A stretch of 38,633 nt of DNA from a virus. The DNA lies in IMG/VR virus record IMGVR_UViG_3300030098_005634, positions 1 through 38,633 of that record. One strand, given 5' to 3'. Positions 25,087-32,103 of this stretch are shown piece after piece. The position numbers were made by a program, and so were the translations under genes. A model generated the notes under the pieces. That model was not told the DNA's origin and ran no database searches. It saw nothing but the letters and a program-made list of their open reading frames with translations. Every line of letters begins with the position of its first letter. Within the stretch, counting starts at the first letter, position 1.

Positions 25087-25246
25087 CCTGCCCGTTTGTA
25101 AGGGCTCCCGTGAGCACTATCTGGGCTAAAACCTCTTCCACGTCGGCGAGCGATTCAAAACCTCTGGCCTTGATAACGACGGGCTCGCCGTCTTGAGAAG
25201 CCGTAATAGTTAATAGTGATTCGCGGTTATCGGCGGAAGCATCCAT
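25034..25246 (-). CDS. Possible small protein antisense to the holin 3' end, 70 aa
   Basis: MDASADNRESLLTITASQDG followed by VVIKARGFESLADVEEVLAQ reads like a real soluble alpha/beta protein, with strand and helix periodicity. Its last 18 codons overlap the holin gene on the other strand. No good ribosome binding site is seen. Kept because the sequence is protein-like. Confidence 0.4.
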   Translation of the reverse strand: MDASADNRESLLTITASQDGEPVVIKARGFESLADVEEVLAQIVLTGALTNGQATIQRETEAAPSSRAEQ

Positions 25247-25485
25247 AACGAAGCAAGGTTAGGCCGTCGTAATGCATCTACAAAATCGATTAAACAGCAC
25301 AATACATTGATTTGATTGATCGATTAGCAAGGTGCGTTTGCCATTGAAGTTCAGGGAAATAAGTCGGTTTCACTAAGAACAAATCTGTCAGAAAAAATCC
25401 ACAAGAAACTTTCACGGTTTGTTGCCGACCGGCGCCTGTAACACAAATCGACACAATTTGTTAAGATGGCAGAAACGAAGACGAG
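25247..25485 (+). promoter_or_regulatory. Regulatory region before the second lysis gene, with operator copy 2
   Basis: TCTGTCAGA at 25384-25392 inside AAATCTGTCAGAAAAAAT is copy 2 of the dispersed element, in the same orientation to the rightward genes as in other copies, but about 95 bp before the gene. The stretch also holds TTGATTTGATTGATCGATTA (about 25308-25327) and an A/T-rich approach to the gene at 25486. Likely a promoter. Confidence 0.45.
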
Positions 25486-25707
25486 ATGGATCCCTCAATT
25501 CTGTCGCTCCTAGAGCATGGAGGCCTGATTGCTGCCCTCGTGGTGGCCGTGGCTTTCTTAAACAAGCGCAACGACGCGCTAACCCAAAAAGTGGAGCAGA
25601 ATTACAACGCGCAGCTGGAGGACGTCAGGCGGCGGCTGTCTGACTGCGAAAGGGACCGGGAAAGCCTGCACTCCAAAATCGCCGACATTCTACAAGACAA
25701 TGAGTGA
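25486..25707 (+). CDS. Membrane-anchored coiled-coil protein, 73 aa
   Basis: A transmembrane segment (GGLIAALVVAVAFLN, about residues 12-26) is followed by a long charged coiled coil (DALTQKVEQNYNAQLEDVRR and on to the end). This one-membrane-pass, periplasmic-coil layout is that of inner-membrane spanins. It overlaps the endolysin start by 8 bp. A spanin role is likely but not certain; a second holin is the alternative. Confidence 0.6.
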   Translation: MDPSILSLLEHGGLIAALVVAVAFLNKRNDALTQKVEQNYNAQLEDVRRRLSDCERDRESLHSKIADILQDNE

Positions 25708-26146
25708 TTCTAATTTGAGAGAAGAATACGAGAGTTGGCTTGCTGCATTGCGGCTGCGCCATTTCCAACCTCGGGAGGTGACAAACTACGCCAACGCAAG
25801 CCGCAATGGCGTCCAGAACAGCCTGCCTGGCCGAGAGTTGTGGCAAAACCTTCCCCCTGTCTTGTGGGTTTTAGATCAGCTCCGGGAAAGCATCGATTTG
25901 CCCATCAGGCTGACATCTATCTACCGGAGCCCGGAATATAACCACAAAGGCGTCAAGGGCAGCCCCAGGAGCTTTCACATGCGTAACTGCGCCGTAGACT
26001 TCCAAATCGACGGCATGAGCCCGCAACAGGCGTTTAACAGGCTGAACAAGATGCGTCACGCCGGCTGCTTTACCGGAGGCCTGGGCGCCTACTCAACCTT
26101 CTGCCACATCGACGCCGGCCTGCGCGGTCGCAATGCGACTTGGTAG
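25700..26146 (+). CDS. Endolysin: M15-family DD-peptidase, 148 aa
   Basis: The zinc-binding motifs of M15_3 (DD-carboxypeptidase/endolysin) are clear: LTSIYRSPEYNHKGVKGSP, then SFHMRNCAVDF with His and Asp ligands, and FCHIDAG with the last His. They lie around residues 72-140. The enzyme would cleave peptide cross-links of peptidoglycan. No signal peptide, so it needs the holin. The start overlaps the membrane-coil gene and translation is probably coupled. Confidence 0.85.
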   Translation: MSDSNLREEYESWLAALRLRHFQPREVTNYANASRNGVQNSLPGRELWQNLPPVLWVLDQLRESIDLPIRLTSIYRSPEYNHKGVKGSPRSFHMRNCAVDFQIDGMSPQQAFNRLNKMRHAGCFTGGLGAYSTFCHIDAGLRGRNATW

Positions 26147-26160
26147 GCTAACATAACTAC

Positions 26161-26877
26161 ATGGCCCTCGGACTTTACAACGGCATCGCTGGCACTGGCG
26201 ATCCCCACTCGCAGCCGTTGCTGTCGCAGCTCAATATCACGCCTAGAATTGCAGCGTCCATGACGCGAAAGCTGGTGAGCAGCTACTCTGGTGACTTCTA
26301 CGCCACATCCGGCTCGGACGTAACAATTGTCTACGATCAGTCGGGCAACGGAACTAACCTGACCAACGACAGTACCACAAACGCTACCCTGTCCGGCTCA
26401 GGTGACTCAGCGCGAGCTGTGTTCGCATCGACTGGCTACACGGGGCTCACGACAAGCACTCAGGGCAGCGCGTTTGACGCAGGCACCTACGACATATTCA
26501 TTGTTTTTGACCCGATTTCAACAAACAGGCAGATGCTCTTTTCGCGTGGGAGCACAGGGAATGACCGCATTGCCTTGGAAAGCGGAAAATCCAGCGATGT
26601 GTTTTCTGGCGTTACAAGGGGAGATGTCCGGGTCAACGACAGTGTTCTTTCCCCTCAAACGCGCGGGGCACTTTATACCGCTGCCCTTGCAAGCGGCGTC
26701 AACGTAATTAGTGTTGAGGACCTGGACCTCAACACAATGGACAGCGTCGTGATGCTCGGAGTCAGGAACACGGTCTGGAGGGCAGAAGGATCGTTTGCGG
26801 AATTCATTGTCACGCCCTCGTTGAGCGATGCCCAGCACAGTGCCATCGTTGCCGATATTCGGGCTTTCTACGCCTGA
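26161..26877 (+). CDS. Lectin-like protein (AbfB/concanavalin-like), 238 aa
   Basis: The N-terminal part contains AASMTRKLVSSYSGDFYATS and VTIVYDQSGNGTNLTND, a pattern resembling the arabinofuranosidase B-type beta-sandwich found in some phage proteins. Further strands are GTYDIFIVFDPISTNRQM and the C-terminal segment ending SDAQHSAIVADIRAFYA. No catalytic residues can be assigned. It lies 15 bp after the endolysin, in the lysis cassette rather than the tail cluster. Possible roles are cell-wall or glycan binding, or a late-made fibre tip. The stop overlaps the convergent gene end at 26868. Confidence 0.55.
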   Translation: MALGLYNGIAGTGDPHSQPLLSQLNITPRIAASMTRKLVSSYSGDFYATSGSDVTIVYDQSGNGTNLTNDSTTNATLSGSGDSARAVFASTGYTGLTTSTQGSAFDAGTYDIFIVFDPISTNRQMLFSRGSTGNDRIALESGKSSDVFSGVTRGDVRVNDSVLSPQTRGALYTAALASGVNVISVEDLDLNTMDSVVMLGVRNTVWRAEGSFAEFIVTPSLSDAQHSAIVADIRAFYA

Positions 26878-27065
26878 CGCTTCCGGGCCTTGGCCTTGAC
26901 CTTGGGCGTCACCTTTACGGCGCCGTCTGCGATTGCGTAAATTAGCGCCCGCCAGGATGGCTTCCCGGCTGCAGGCCCGCGCTGTGCGTGACACTTCAAG
27001 CGGGCCGCCAACTTGTCCAGCTCCTCCCTCCTTTCGGAAGTCAGCTCTAAGCTCTCCCTCTTCAT
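26868..27065 (-). CDS. Small putative RHH DNA-binding protein, 65 aa
   Basis: The start taken is ATG 27063-27065 (MKRESLELTSERREELDKLA); an upstream GTG would lie within the palindrome 27076-27092. A strand (SLELTSE), then a helix (REELDKLAARLKCHA), then GKPSWRALIYAIADGAV match a ribbon-helix-helix regulator, and the Lys/Arg tail suits DNA contact. Last gene of the ard operon. The nearby palindrome may be its own operator. Confidence 0.5.
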   Translation of the reverse strand: MKRESLELTSERREELDKLAARLKCHAQRGPAAGKPSWRALIYAIADGAVKVTPKVKAKARKRQA

Positions 27066-27075
27066 CGAGGTGATA

Positions 27076-27092
27076 GTGCCAAATCTTGGCAC
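27076..27092. promoter_or_regulatory. Palindrome GTGCCAA-N3-TTGGCAC
   Basis: A perfect 7-bp inverted repeat around ATC, 11 bp before the ATG at 27065 of the putative RHH gene. Suits a dimeric repressor, perhaps for autoregulation; a small mRNA hairpin controlling translation is also possible. Confidence 0.55.
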
Positions 27093-27115
27093 CGGGTCAA
27101 TCAGTTGCGCTAGGG

Positions 27116-27445
27116 CTAGAATCTCGACTCAGCCTGGGCAAGATCGGCAAAGGAGGCCGGGGTTGCATCCGGAGTGACGGAGTATTCTTCCGTGTCGTCT
27201 ACGTAGATCACATCGTCGTTGTCATACCACCGATCCTTCCCGTCCACGGTGACTCGGGAGTAGCGGTCGATTACGCTCTGGCTTTCAAAGGTCAGCGCAA
27301 AGTCTAGCGCATCTTCTTCGCTCTCAAATTCATACCACTCGTTAAACGGAGATGATCCGCTGGTGACAGAGTGGTAGAAGTGGTCATCGTTTTCTTTGAA
27401 CCAGGCTGGCTGGCTTTCCTGCTGCTTGTAGTTAAGTAGGCTCAT
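27116..27445 (-). CDS. Acidic unknown protein, 109 aa
   Basis: Rich in Asp, Glu, Tyr and Phe (FNEWYEFESEEDALDFALTF, then RYSRVTVDGKDRWYDNDDVI). The start region is an A-rich leader (AAAAAAAGAAACCA before ATG) without a G-rich Shine-Dalgarno. The strongly acidic profile, in an operon with ArdA, would suit a DNA-mimic accessory, but this is conjecture; no family recognised. Confidence 0.5.
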   Translation of the reverse strand: MSLLNYKQQESQPAWFKENDDHFYHSVTSGSSPFNEWYEFESEEDALDFALTFESQSVIDRYSRVTVDGKDRWYDNDDVIYVDDTEEYSVTPDATPASFADLAQAESRF

Positions 27446-27464
27446 TGGTTTCTTTTTTTGTGGT

Positions 27465-27647
27465 TTAGAAAAGGATTTCGTTGGCGTCGAGATAATCCAG
27501 ATTCCGGGGTGACGGCTTCACTCCCGGCCACCGGATGTCGTAGACGCGCTCTCCTGGATCCCGGCTCACCAGCCAGGTAACGTAGGCCACAAGCTGGCAG
27601 GGCCTAAGATCGGGGATGAACAGCGTGATGTCTTGGGGTTCACTCAT
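27465..27647 (-). CDS. Small unknown protein, 60 aa
   Basis: ATG 27645-27647 lies 1 bp after the ArdA stop. MSEPQDITLFIPDLRPCQLV followed by WLVSRDPGERVYDIRWPGVK. The start is supported by tight coupling to ArdA. Function unknown. Confidence 0.5.
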   Translation of the reverse strand: MSEPQDITLFIPDLRPCQLVAYVTWLVSRDPGERVYDIRWPGVKPSPRNLDYLDANEILF

Positions 27648-27648
27648 C

Positions 27649-28158
27649 TTAATGATTGGAAAAGATCCAGCATTCTCCTTTGTGGTGAACCGCCGTAAAC
27701 TTATGGCGCAAATAGCCATTCCAGGTCGCTTGCCAATCGATCACAAGGTAGCAGGGAACCTCAACGTCGGCAGCGTGCTGCTCTGCGAAATCTGACTCGC
27801 TATCGTAACGCCCATAAAACCGCTCTTGCGCTTTTTCCAAGGAGGCGTCCCCATCTACGTTGTCCCTATACAGGGCAACAAGCTCTTGCTCGTCTTCGTC
27901 CAAGTCGAGCCACTCCCACAAGTCGTCCGCGTCGGCAAAGCCGCTTTCGTGAATAAACCCGCTTGGGATGTTCTCCCAGTCCTGGAACATAAACTCTGGG
28001 TCGTGTTCTCCCTTGTGGAGCTTGCGGCATGCCGCATAAAACTCCGAGGCATCTGAATAATCGGCCAGATCCAGCCAGGCTCCTGCAATGGAGCCACCAG
28101 CATATTTGCCGTAAGTGCCGACATATACGCGGGGGGAAGAGGTGATAGCAATGCTCAT
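27649..28158 (-). CDS. ardA: ArdA-like anti-restriction protein, 169 aa
   Basis: The N-terminus PRVYVGTYGKYAGGSIAGAW, the segment LHKGEHDPEFMFQDWENIPS and the acidic WEWLDLDEDEQELVALYRDN are hallmarks of ArdA, a dimeric DNA mimic that blocks Type I restriction-modification enzymes. Length about 170 residues is usual. Start ATG 28156-28158 is preceded by an (ACC)5 leader in place of a G-rich ribosome site. It protects incoming DNA and sits in an early operon with a palindrome-rich promoter. Confidence 0.9.
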   Translation of the reverse strand: MSIAITSSPRVYVGTYGKYAGGSIAGAWLDLADYSDASEFYAACRKLHKGEHDPEFMFQDWENIPSGFIHESGFADADDLWEWLDLDEDEQELVALYRDNVDGDASLEKAQERFYGRYDSESDFAEQHAADVEVPCYLVIDWQATWNGYLRHKFTAVHHKGECWIFSNH

Positions 28159-28183
28159 GGTGGTGGTGGTGGTTGGGTGTGCT

Positions 28184-28203
28184 GCCCTCCCCGGAGGGAG
28201 GGC
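28184..28203 (-). other. Strong hairpin between the DUF3846-like and ardA genes
   Basis: GCCCTCCC (28184-28191) pairs with GGGAGGGC (28196-28203) over 8 GC-rich bp around a CGGA loop, right after the stop at 28209. There is no U tract, so it is not an ordinary terminator; it may stabilise or process the mRNA, setting relative ardA output. Confidence 0.6.
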
Positions 28204-28208
28204 TTGTG

Positions 28209-28442
28209 TTAGCTCCACTGCGCGTCGCCTTTTAATAGCAAAGCGTTTCCGACGATAGGTCGTCCTGCAATCCGAGAGGCGGTTGGATTGAGAGGCAGGC
28301 TCATAAGCAGTCCCTCTTCATTCACGAGCAGCTGCCCGCGCTCGACGGGTATTACTTCTACAAAGCCTCCAACCGCCTCCTGAGCTTCCTCAAGAGACGG
28401 CCTGCTGGTTGTCATGGTGGTGGTGGTGTTTGTGTTGGACAT
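28209..28442 (-). CDS. DUF3846-like small protein, 77 aa
   Basis: AVGGFVEVIPVERGQLLVNE, then EGLLMSLPLNPTASRIAGRP and IVGNALLL match the small DUF3846-type proteins of phage and plasmid early operons. The start is at 28442 (MSNTNTTTT) or at the internal ATG 28413-28415, which has an (ACC)4 leader very like that of ardA. Function unknown; its usual companions are anti-restriction and regulatory genes. Confidence 0.65.
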   Translation of the reverse strand: MSNTNTTTTMTTSRPSLEEAQEAVGGFVEVIPVERGQLLVNEEGLLMSLPLNPTASRIAGRPIVGNALLLKGDAQWS

Positions 28443-28468
28443 GATCTTTTGTGGTTTAGAAAAGGATC

Positions 28469-28738
28469 TTATTTGTTCTCAAATAGAATAACCATTTCAC
28501 CGCATCCCGCGAAAAGCTCATCGACGTATGCGACCTTCTTTTGAACGAGAGAGGAGATTACCCCTCGGATTTTATTCGTTGGTATCTCTGTGTTATCACT
28601 AATGCTCTCGGCGCAGTCGGCGTGACAATCGTCCAGTTCCCCCCAATCCTTTATGGAGTTGTAAACATTGAGTTCCATTTCCGTCAGGGAGACAGGCTTG
28701 CCGTATACGTTTTTTACTTGGTCTTGGTTGTTGGACAT
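28469..28738 (-). CDS. Winged-helix-like regulator, 89 aa
   Basis: First gene of the ard operon. LTEMELNVYNSIKDWGELDD, then TEIPTNKIRGVISSLVQKKV and a C-terminal strand (GEMVILFENK) read as a helix-turn-helix with wing. ATG 28736-28738 follows AAAAAAGATC; the same CAAAAGATCATG leader precedes the next gene. Candidate repressor of its own operon through the twin palindromes at 28791-28835. Confidence 0.55.
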   Translation of the reverse strand: MSNNQDQVKNVYGKPVSLTEMELNVYNSIKDWGELDDCHADCAESISDNTEIPTNKIRGVISSLVQKKVAYVDELFAGCGEMVILFENK

Positions 28739-28790
28739 GATCTTTTTTGGTTGGTGCCGGTCTTCCGGGTTCTCCCTGCCGACAAAAGAA

Positions 28791-28857
28791 AACTAGCTAG
28801 TTATCTCCCCTTCCACAAGGAATAACTAGCTAGTTCCGCTCTTTTTTTCTGACAGAT
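28791..28857 (-). promoter_or_regulatory. ard operon control region: twin AACTAGCTAGTT plus operator copy 3
   Basis: Two identical 12-bp palindromes AACTAGCTAGTT (28791-28802 and 28824-28835) have centres 33 bp apart, about three helical turns, so dimers could bind on one face. Next to them TCTGACAGA (28848-28856) is copy 3 of the dispersed element. The genes downstream read leftward from 28738. Confidence 0.7.
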
Positions 28858-28900
28858 TTAAAAGCCCTGTTTTTGTAGGGCTAAAGCACGCTGCGCTATG

Positions 28901-29344
28901 TCACTCCGGCTGTCTCCGGCGCAATTGCTTCAGCGTTTCAGCAACGAGATCGCTGTTGCCGCTCTCTTTGTTGGCTCGGACCGCCTCCTCAACTTCCTCC
29001 TTGGTCTTGGGCTCCGGAATTACATTGTTGCCGCTGCAGTGAACAGCAGGCTCAACGCGACTCGGCCTCACCAAGCTGACCTCTTGTCGCCGTCCCAGCC
29101 AAGAAATGATAAAGCGCGGGTAGTTCTTCTTCCGGCGTGCCGGGTTTGCCCAAAGCCATTGGTTCATCGCCTCAAGCTCGGCCTGGATGTTAACGCCAGG
29201 GTAGGCCCGCTTCCATTGCTTGCGATGGTCAGCGGTGATGTTCACCCAACCGTTGTCCCAAGTAATTTTCTCCGCGTTCACAATGTCCTCAATTCCTTCG
29301 CTGAAGCCCAAGCCTGCCCTCTTTTCTCTCAATGAAGTTTTCAT
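28901..29344 (-). CDS. DnaT-like / replication accessory protein, 147 aa
   Basis: The central part, WVNITADHRKQWKRAYPGVN, IQAELEAMNQWLWANPARRK, KNYPRFIISWLGRR, has the pattern of phage and primosome DnaT-like domains that bind single-stranded DNA and help load helicase. A charged C-terminal helix follows. The start is taken at ATG 29342-29344, overlapping the exonuclease end by 56 bp; an in-frame ATG upstream is possible. It fits the recombination-replication block. Confidence 0.6.
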   Translation of the reverse strand: MKTSLREKRAGLGFSEGIEDIVNAEKITWDNGWVNITADHRKQWKRAYPGVNIQAELEAMNQWLWANPARRKKNYPRFIISWLGRRQEVSLVRPSRVEPAVHCSGNNVIPEPKTKEEVEEAVRANKESGNSDLVAETLKQLRRRQPE

Positions 29345-30416
29345 ACCGTGTCTCAAAATCTTCTTTTGCAACTTTGCCTTTCAAGCCGGTCGCCGCTTTG
29401 TGCAGCGCTTCAGCTTCAGTCACGCTTAACTTGATTGCTTTGTAGATGTCTTCCGGTTCTGCGCCGTCAGCTAGCAATTGCTCACAGAGCGCAGAGGCGT
29501 CGGTAACAGTTCGCCGGCCCCTTCCGGGCGCCATGTAGAACTGGGCAAACGCTTCTGGATTCTCTTCTGCTCTGGCAAGCATCTCGTCATTGAGCGCGCG
29601 CTCAAAAGCAGCCAGCTGAGTCAGCGCAACTTTCATCTCTTCCAGTTGGGTGTTCGCCAAGCTGGGAAGAAAGATGTCGTCCACGCTTTTCTTCGGCTCC
29701 ATGAGCATGAACTGTGCGTTCAGCGCGGGACAACGGAGCCTGCAGGGGCAATACTTACATCCGTCCGGATCAGGATGGAACGAAGACTCAAACGGGTTGT
29801 CTTCGCGCAACAACAGCAGCCCCGGCAAGACGAACGCAATAAGCGTGTCCAGGTCCGGCTTGGAGAAGATGTGCTCTGACGCAATGCGGCCTCCTTGAAT
29901 GAACGCAACGCGCACGCTGACGACTTCATGCTCTTGCGCGACCATGGCGGCGTAGGTCATGAGCTGCCAACTGTCGCTAGCTGCTGGCAACTGGCCCCAG
30001 CCGGTTTTGTAGTCAATTATCAGCGCCTCCTTTTCTCTCACCCAGACAACGTCCGCCTGCCCTGTCACATAAGGAACGCCGGTCTCGTCAGCCAAAAACA
30101 TGCGCTGTTCAAGAATGACTCTACCCTCGTCGTCGCTTCCCCAGGCCCGCACGGCAATGCTGCGAGCTTCTGTAACGTAAGCGGCAGCTTCCCGAATGTG
30201 CTGGTCTTCGTAACGCCCAAGTACGCTCTCGGCGTCATCCCACATCTCCTCACAGATTGTGTGGATTAGGCGACCGTGAGACGCTGCATCGCTGTCTTGG
30301 TCTTCCGGCAACTCGTTGCGCTTCCGCAATAGCTTCTCCAGAGGCAGGCTGGCGTCGCAGCGGTTGTATCGGTCCATCGAGCTTGCGCTCGGCAGCCCTT
30401 TTCGTTCGCCGTCCAT
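29289..30416 (-). CDS. Cas4/RecB-like exonuclease with Fe-S cysteines, 375 aa
   Basis: A PD-(D/E)xK nuclease: SASSMDRYNRCDAS (first Cys, about residue 19), RLIHTICEE (His), TGQADVVW (Asp, about 120) and LIIDYKTGW (D-x-K, about 135). The cluster CKYCPCRLRCPA near residue 223 supplies the remaining cysteines of a 4Fe-4S cluster, as in Cas4, AddB and DUF2800 proteins. It overlaps the RecT stop by one base, so it is the processing exonuclease that feeds 3' ssDNA to the annealing protein. Confidence 0.8.
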   Translation of the reverse strand: MDGERKGLPSASSMDRYNRCDASLPLEKLLRKRNELPEDQDSDAASHGRLIHTICEEMWDDAESVLGRYEDQHIREAAAYVTEARSIAVRAWGSDDEGRVILEQRMFLADETGVPYVTGQADVVWVREKEALIIDYKTGWGQLPAASDSWQLMTYAAMVAQEHEVVSVRVAFIQGGRIASEHIFSKPDLDTLIAFVLPGLLLLREDNPFESSFHPDPDGCKYCPCRLRCPALNAQFMLMEPKKSVDDIFLPSLANTQLEEMKVALTQLAAFERALNDEMLARAEENPEAFAQFYMAPGRGRRTVTDASALCEQLLADGAEPEDIYKAIKLSVTEAEALHKAATGLKGKVAKEDFETRYENFIERKEGRLGLQRRN

Positions 30417-31375
30417 TAGTCGTCAAAAGGCAACGGCTCACGCTTGTTCAGCGCTTCTGCCTCGATCTCAATCCAACAAGTCAAAATCTCTCGCAGCTTT
30501 GCTGTGCCCAGCCTCGGAAGCGTACCGTTGTCGCCCAAGAGCTTGCGCTTTCGCAACACGGCCTCGATATCGCTCGCATCTGCAGCGCTCTCGGTGATCT
30601 GCTGCACCACAGCCGCCAAAGCTGCCTGCCGCTCATCAACCTGGGGCTCCTCTTGGGCGACAACCTCAACCGCCTCGGCGCCAGGCAGCTCGTTTACCTC
30701 AATGGGTTTTGGCTCAGGCTTTGGCTCAGGCTTTGGCTCAGGAGCAGGCTCGGGCTCGGGCTTGGGCCTAACCGGAAACAGCTCTTTGCGCGGGCTCGGC
30801 GTTGCGTCCCGGATATCGACCTCTTCTTCCATGGTTCGCATTCCAAGGCAAAGGTCCGGGGCGTAAATCCGCGCAAAGAAGGCGCCGGCCCGGTATCTGA
30901 GCATGAGGTCAGGCATCGTTTTCCATTTGCTGCCGCCCTTGCCGTGCCATCCCTCTTCCTTGGCCATCCGGATGCTAATGGGCGGGCCTTCAATCGCATC
31001 TCCTGTCTCTTTGTCTTTTGCGTGAGCAAAACAGGTCAGGTCGTCGCCTTGGCCGGTCATCTTAAACTGCAGCGGCGTGAACCGACCGGAGGCATTCACC
31101 ATTGCGATCAAAAATTGAGCGCTCCAGGCCGGGCGACCGTGGACGATATACAGCGACTGCAAGACGCTAAACGGATCAGCCCCTAGCCGGCTCGCTATGT
31201 TGAGAGCGATCACGCAGTTAGCCACGTTCCCTCGGAATTGCTGCGGAACCAGGTCGCTTGCTGCGAGCATTTTGCCTGCCCGCTGGGCCAGCTCAAAACT
31301 GTCGTTTGTAGAAAAAAGGGAGAGTGCTGAAGCCTCCTCCGCTGCTTGCGTAACATTTGTGCTTAGTGAACTCAT
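30416..31375 (-). CDS. recT: RecT-family single-strand annealing protein, 319 aa
   Basis: The core, VPQQFRGNVANCVIALNIAS, RLGADPFSVLQSLYIVHGRP and WSAQFLIAMVNASGRF, is typical RecT, followed by KEEGWHGKGGSKWKTMPDLM and YRAGAFFARIYAPDLCLGM. The C-terminal part contains a Pro/Glu/Lys repeat (about residues 205-225, coded around 30707-30765) acting as a linker, then a helical tail. Role: annealing of ssDNA for phage recombination and replication, with the exonuclease encoded next to it. Confidence 0.9.
   Translation of the reverse strand: MSSLSTNVTQAAEEASALSLFSTNDSFELAQRAGKMLAASDLVPQQFRGNVANCVIALNIASRLGADPFSVLQSLYIVHGRPAWSAQFLIAMVNASGRFTPLQFKMTGQGDDLTCFAHAKDKETGDAIEGPPISIRMAKEEGWHGKGGSKWKTMPDLMLRYRAGAFFARIYAPDLCLGMRTMEEEVDIRDATPSPRKELFPVRPKPEPEPAPEPKPEPKPEPKPIEVNELPGAEAVEVVAQEEPQVDERQAALAAVVQQITESAADASDIEAVLRKRKLLGDNGTLPRLGTAKLREILTCWIEIEAEALNKREPLPFDD
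30707..30765 (-). repeat. Pro-Glu-Lys coding tandem repeat in recT
   Basis: Short tandem units of about 12 bp on the plus strand (TTGGCTCAGGCT) encode EPKPEPKPEPAPEP. Probably prone to length change, which would alter only the linker between core and tail of RecT. Confidence 0.7.
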
Positions 31376-31377
31376 TT

Positions 31378-31557
31378 TTAATTAACGGTAGTGTATTGAT
31401 CAATGCCGACATGGCTTGCATGCGGACTCTTCATGCCGCGCTTTTTCCAGAAGGCTTCGCAGGCCCGGTCTAGCGCGGCAAAGTTTACAACTCTCGGGCG
31501 GCGACGGCCCCTTCTGCCTCCAGGGCGAACTCTTATTTTGACTGTGTGTTGGTTCAT
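31378..31557 (-). CDS. Small basic protein related to 20669-20857, 59 aa
   Basis: ATG 31555-31557. The N-terminal RPGGRRGRRRPRVVNF is strongly basic. Then comes DRACEAFWKKRGMKSPHA, matching ACExFxxKRGxKxP of the 62-aa protein at 20669-20857. The stop is 3 bp upstream of the recT stop region. Operator copy 4 lies 5 bp before the start. A nucleic-acid-binding role is likely. Confidence 0.55.
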   Translation of the reverse strand: MNQHTVKIRVRPGGRRGRRRPRVVNFAALDRACEAFWKKRGMKSPHASHVGIDQYTTVN

Positions 31558-31561
31558 CGTT

Positions 31562-31578
31562 TTTTTCTGACAGAAAAA
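31562..31578 (-). promoter_or_regulatory. Operator copy 4: TTTTTCTGACAGAAAAA
   Basis: The longest copy, a perfect 17-bp palindrome, ending just before the start of the recombination operon. With TTATTTTT upstream (minus strand) it resembles the region at 22051. Confidence 0.65.
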
Positions 31579-31693
31579 TAATTTTTGGCGATTTGGACAC
31601 CGAATCAACCAGAAGAAGCGCACAATTTTCTCACAGCGTTTAGGTGCTGTTTACTTTTAGGGGAAAAAACCAAGGCGAACGCTTGCAGAACAT

Positions 31694-31704
31694 GCACATT
31701 GTGC
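31694..31704. promoter_or_regulatory. Palindrome GCACATTGTGC before the RHH gene
   Basis: An 11-bp perfect inverted repeat 22 bp before ATG 31727, with a related GCGCACAAT at 31618-31626. Candidate autoregulatory site of the RHH protein. Confidence 0.5.
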
Positions 31705-31726
31705 GCTTTATTTCGCCTCCCGCTGC

Positions 31727-31978
31727 ATGGCCACTGACGACGAAAACCCTAAAAGAGGTCGCCCGCCAATTGACCCCAGTGATCAACTGCGAGTCGCTAT
31801 TAGGCTCGACGTTGAAGACAGCACTGCTGACGCCGTTGAGGCCGAGATGGCTGCCTCCGGTCTCGCTCGCAGCAAGGTCATTCGCCAGCTCGTCAGAGAG
31901 GCTCTGAGGGCGCGAGGTTATGACCTGCCCGAGAGCCACGACGAGAAGCGCGACAGGGAGAAGGAAGAGGAGGCCTAG
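31727..31978 (+). CDS. Ribbon-helix-helix regulator, 83 aa
   Basis: MATDDENPKRGRPPIDPSDQ is a flexible basic N-terminus. LRVAIRLDVEDSTADAVEAE is the DNA-binding strand and first helix, SGLARSKVIRQLVREALRAR the second helix with the SKVIR pattern of the CopG/Arc fold. The tail is charged. It is divergent from the recombination operon and upstream of attP and integrase, so it could control the lysogeny or recombination switch. Confidence 0.7.
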   Translation: MATDDENPKRGRPPIDPSDQLRVAIRLDVEDSTADAVEAEMAASGLARSKVIRQLVREALRARGYDLPESHDEKRDREKEEEA

Positions 31979-32103
31979 CCAGCCCATAGCGGGCGACCAT
32001 AACGCCGCCTCGGGAGGATCAAGGACAAAGGAAGAGCTGCGCCTTTTGGGCTACGTCAGAGCCCTCAAAATGGGCCTGGTTTCGCGTCCCTCCAAAAAAA
32101 AGT

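Noticed and set aside
31640-31987. Minus-strand open frame with a hydrophobic start
   Set aside because: It is the shadow of the RHH gene at 31727-31978, whose product is recognisable.
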